Of a DNA stretch of 64,000 bases, positions 60,501 through 64,000 are shown piece after piece (the stretch's first letter is position 1; each line of letters begins with the position of its first letter). The notes beneath the pieces were generated by a model. The model was not told the DNA's origin, did not search any database, and saw only the letters and a program-made list of their open reading frames with translations. The position numbers were made by a program, and so were the translations under genes. Source of the DNA: Meloidogyne chitwoodi (taxonomy: Eukaryota > Nematoda > Chromadorea > Rhabditida > Meloidogynidae); the NCBI GenBank assembly GCA_015183035.1, contig JACZZP010000003.1:682001-746000 (forward strand), given 5' to 3'.

Positions 60501-60825
60501 TCTAATAAAAACAAAATTACCTAAAATATAAAAACAGTTTAAACTACCTACGTATAATATTAAGCCTTAAATTTATTTCTTATTTGATTCTACTATAATT
60601 ATAAGAATTTTTTCTTAAATACATATAGATGAATCTAATAAAAACAAAATTACCTAAAATATAAAAACAGTTTAAACTACCTACGTATAATATTAAGCCT
60701 TAAATTTATTTCTTATTTGATTCTACTATAATTATAAGAATTTTTTCTTAAATACATAGATGAATCTAATAAAAACAAAATTACCTAAAATATAAAAACA
60801 GTTTAAACTACCTACGTATAATATT

Positions 60826-61313
60826 GGGTCCACCCCTGAAGATCGAAACCCTATAGATCGACACCCTATAGATCGAAACCCTATAGATCGAATTACCCTA
60901 TAGATCGAAACCCTTTTGATCGATTACCCTGTAGATCGAATCCAAAATATCAACACTAAAATTTAAAAGAGCATAAAAATTACAAAAAAGCATCTTTCCA
61001 TTTTTACATTTAACATAAATAAAGCCTTCATAAATAAATATGTCCTGATTTCTTTTAGATTTAAGCAATAAAGCCTTTATTTGTAATGCTTGATCTAAAA
61101 AAATTAAAAAAAAGATAATAAAATTAAATTATGAATCACATAAATTGAAAAACTTAAATAGTTTAATTGAGAAAATTAATTAGTGTTGATATTTTGGATT
61201 CGATCTACAGGGTAATCGATCAAAAGGGTTTCGATCTATAGGGTAATTCGATCTATTGGGTGTCGATCTATAGGGTGTCGATCTATAGGGTTTCGATCTT
61301 CAGGGGTGATCCC
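60826..61313. mobile_element. Inverted-repeat MITE with CCCTATAGATCGAAA arrays (488 bp), copy 1
   Basis: Ends GGG(TC/AT)CACCCCTGAAGATCG, each followed by five to six units of ACCCTATAGATCGAA type, inverted at the other side. The target duplication ATAATATT is 8 bp (60818-60825 and 61314-61321) and is satellite sequence. The interior is AT-rich with no gene. The array-ended architecture resembles the MULE at 37049-39235, but the duplication length is that of hAT. Confidence 0.9.
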
Positions 61314-62250
61314 ATAATATTAAGCCTTAAATTTATTTCTTATTTGATTCTACTATAATTATAAGAATTTTTTCTTAAATACATATAGATGAATCTAATA
61401 AAAACAAAATTACCTAAAATATAAAAACAGTTTAAACTACCTATGTATAATATTAAGCCTTAAATTTATTTCTTATTTGATTCTACTATAATTATAAGAA
61501 TTTTTTCTTAAATACATATAGATGAATCTAATAAAAACAAAATTACCTAAAATATAAAAACAGTTTAAACTACCTACGTATAATATTAAGCCTTAAATTT
61601 ATTTCTTATTTGATTCTACTATAATTATAAGAATTTTTTCTTAAATACATATAGATGAATCTAATAAAAACAAAATTACCTAAAATATAAAAACAGTTTA
61701 AACTACCTATGTATAATATTAAGCCTTAAATTTATTTCTTATTTGATTCTACTATAATTATAAGAATTTTTTCTTAAATACATATAGATGAATCTAATAA
61801 AAACAAAATTACCTAAAATATAAAAACAGTTTAAACTACCTATGTATAATATTAAGCCTTAAATTTATTTCTTATTTGATTCTACTATAATTATAAGAAT
61901 TTTTTCTTAAATACATATAGATGAATCTAATAAAAACAAAATTACCTAAAATATAAAAACAGTTTAAACTACCTACGTATAATATTAAGCCTTAAATTTA
62001 TTTCTTATTTGATTCTACTATAATTATAAGAATTTTTTCTTAAATACATATAGATGAATCTAATAAAAACAAAATTACCTAAAATATAAAAACAGTTTAA
62101 ACTACCTACGTATAATATTAAGCCTTAAATTTATTTCTTATTTGATTCTACTATAATTATAAGAATTTTTTCTTAAATACATAGATGAATCTAATAAAAA
62201 CAAAATTACCTAAAATATAAAAACAGTTTAAACTACCTACGTATAATATT

Positions 62251-62738
62251 GGGTCCACCCCTGAAGATCGAAACCCTATAGATCGTCACCCTATAGATCG
62301 AAACCCTATAGATCGAATTACCCTATAGATCGAAACCCTTTTGATCGATTACCCTGTAGATCGAATCCAAAATATCAACACTAAAATTTAAAAGAGCATA
62401 AAAATTACAAAAAAGCATCTTTCCATTTTTACATTTAACATAAATAAAGCCTTCATAAATAAATATGTCCTGATTTCTTTTAGATTTAAGCAATAAAGCC
62501 TTTATTTGTAATGCTTGATCTAAAAAAATTAAAAAAAAGATAATAAAATTAAATTATGAATCACATAAATTGAAAAACTTAAATAGTTTAATTGAGAAAA
62601 TTAATTAGTGTTGATATTTTGGATTCGATCTACAGGGTAATCGATCAAAAGGGTTTCGATCTATAGGGTAATTCGATCTATTGGGTGTCGATCTATAGGG
62701 TGTCGATCTATAGGGTTTCGATCTTCAGGGGTGATCCC
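62251..62738. mobile_element. Same 488-bp MITE, copy 2 (duplicated with the satellite)
   Basis: Nearly identical to 60826-61313 and inserted at the same place in the monomer with the same 8-bp repeat (62243-62250 and 62739-62746). Both copies are preceded by a monomer lacking TA in ACATATAGATG (60756 and 62181). The copies are 1425 bp apart, which equals seven monomers minus 2 plus 8 plus 488. This copy was therefore made by array duplication, not by a second insertion. Confidence 0.93.
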
Positions 62739-64000
62739 ATAATATTAAGCCTTAAATTTATTTCTTATTTGATTCTACTATAATTATAAGAATTTTTTCT
62801 TAAATACATATAGATGAATCTAATAAAAACAAAATTACCTAAAATATAAAAACAGTTTAAACTACCTATGTATAATATTAAGCCTTAAATTTATTTCTTA
62901 TTTGATTCTACTATAATTATAAGAATTTTTTCTTAAATACATATAGATGAATCTAATAAAAACAAAATTACCTAAAATATAAAAACAGTTTAAACTACCT
63001 ACGTATAATATTAAGCCTTAAATTTATTTCTTATTTGATTCTACTATAATTATAAGAATTTTTTCTTAAATACATATAGATGAATCTAATAAAAACAAAA
63101 TTACCTAAAATATAAAAACAGTTTAAACTACCTACGTATAATATTAAGCCTTAAATTTATTTCTTATTTGATTCTACTATAATTATAAGAATTTTTTCTT
63201 AAATACATATAGATGAATCTAATAAAAACAAAATTACCTAAAATATAAAAACAGTTAAACTACCTACGTATAATATTAAGCCTTAAATTTATTTCTTATT
63301 TGATTCTACTATAATTATAAGAATTTTTTCTTAAATACATATAGATGAATCTAATAAAAACAAAATTACCTAAAATATAAAAACAGTTTAAACTACCTAT
63401 GTATAATATTAAGCCTTAAATTTATTTCTTATTTGATTCTACTATATTTATAAGAATTTTTTCTTAAATACATATAGATGAATCTAATAAAAACAAAATT
63501 ACCTAAAATATAAAAACAGTTTAAACTACCTATGTATAATATTAAGCCTTAAATTTATTTCTTATTTGATTCTACTATAATTATAAGAATTTTTTCTTAA
63601 ATACATATAGATGAATCTAATAAAAACAAAATTACCTAAAATATAAAAACAGTTTAAACTACCTATGTAAAATATTAAGCCTTAAATTTATTTCTTATTT
63701 GATTCTACTATAATTATAAGAATTTTTTCTTAAATACATATAGATGAATCTAATAAAAACAAAATTACCTAAAATATAAAAACAGTTTAAACTACCTATG
63801 TATAATATTAAGCCTTAAATTTATTTCTTATTTGATTCTACTATAATTATAAGAATTTTTTCTTAAATACATATAGATGAATCTAATAAAAACAAAATTA
63901 CCTAAAATATAAAAACAGTTTAAACTACCTACGTATAATATTAAGCCTTAAATTTATTTCTTATTTGATTCTACTATAATTATAAGAATTTTTTCTTAAA

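Larger units (their letters stand above)
54537..64000. repeat. 133-bp satellite array
   Basis: Head-to-tail monomers of 133 bp starting GATGAATCTAATAAAAAC, AT-rich, nearly identical to each other and running past the window end (about 65 units visible). Variant positions recur with a period: CTACG or CTATG, and TATAATTATAAG or TATATTTATAAG. The latter marks every third monomer at 56204, 56603 and 57002, a 399-bp trimer. One unit at about 55456 has an internal deletion. Two identical insertions interrupt it at 60826 and 62251. No coding potential. Confidence 0.97.

Noticed and set aside
54537..64000. CRISPR-like array
   Set aside because: Repeats are directly tandem with no unique spacers, and the DNA is from a eukaryote; it is a satellite.

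Overview
This window is nuclear DNA from a nematode. It is AT-rich and its genes have many short introns with GT..AG borders. It contains a complete SL1 spliced-leader RNA gene at 6734-6833. The conserved genes are ordinary metazoan ones. The base composition and gene style recall plant-parasitic Tylenchina such as Meloidogyne, but that placement is inference.

Layout. At 0.9-11.2 kb are RAD54L (minus strand), a broken duplicate of a RAD54L piece beside an aspartic-protease-like remnant, the SL1 gene, a 1.2-kb hAT-like element with a second element nested in it, and a ZP-domain membrane protein gene. At 12.3-22.1 kb are a small secreted membrane protein and two tandem copies of a chimeric gene joining BiP/HSP70 pieces to two chitin-binding (CBM14) domains; copy 1 is broken and carries a foldback transposon. 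Between the copies lies the left arm of a large inverted duplication (16955-20088), whose intact right arm is at 30977-36815. At 22.8-36.9 kb is a run of host genes: REC8 cohesin kleisin, SYS1, BOP1 (a tRNA-Val in each of two introns), ZNHIT6/BCD1, FAM86/EEF2KMT-type methyltransferase and LYRM1. At 37.0-39.2 kb is a near-complete Mutator-like transposon with a 9-bp target duplication.

From 39.5 to 54.5 kb a 15-kb block interrupts a 133-bp satellite exactly in register: one lone monomer lies on its left and the main array resumes at the next base of the repeat phase on its right. The block holds half of a Tc1-like element, then a Maverick/Polinton. The Maverick has packaging ATPase, small proteins, DD35E integrase with chromodomain, penton-like minor capsid protein, pVI-like protein, major capsid protein, adenovirus-type cysteine protease and a small membrane protein. 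No protein-primed DNA polymerase is visible. Both capsid genes carry a frameshift. Next to and inside the Maverick are intron-bearing cargo genes: two copies of an Argonaute-derived protein that stops after the PAZ domain, a NADAR protein, and a divergent TATA-binding protein that keeps all four intercalating phenylalanines. Five Maverick genes are preceded by the same TATATAA(G/A) motif 25-41 bases upstream of the ATG, which fits an element carrying its own TBP. A PRP31 pseudogene closes the block.

From 54.5 kb to the end is the satellite array, AT-rich and 133 bp per unit, twice interrupted by the same 488-bp inverted-repeat element inside a duplicated 1425-bp higher-order unit.

The most promising undescribed system is the Maverick cargo: PAZ-only proteins, NADAR and a TBP-like factor, with matching TATA elements and a structured tandem repeat in the divergent control region.
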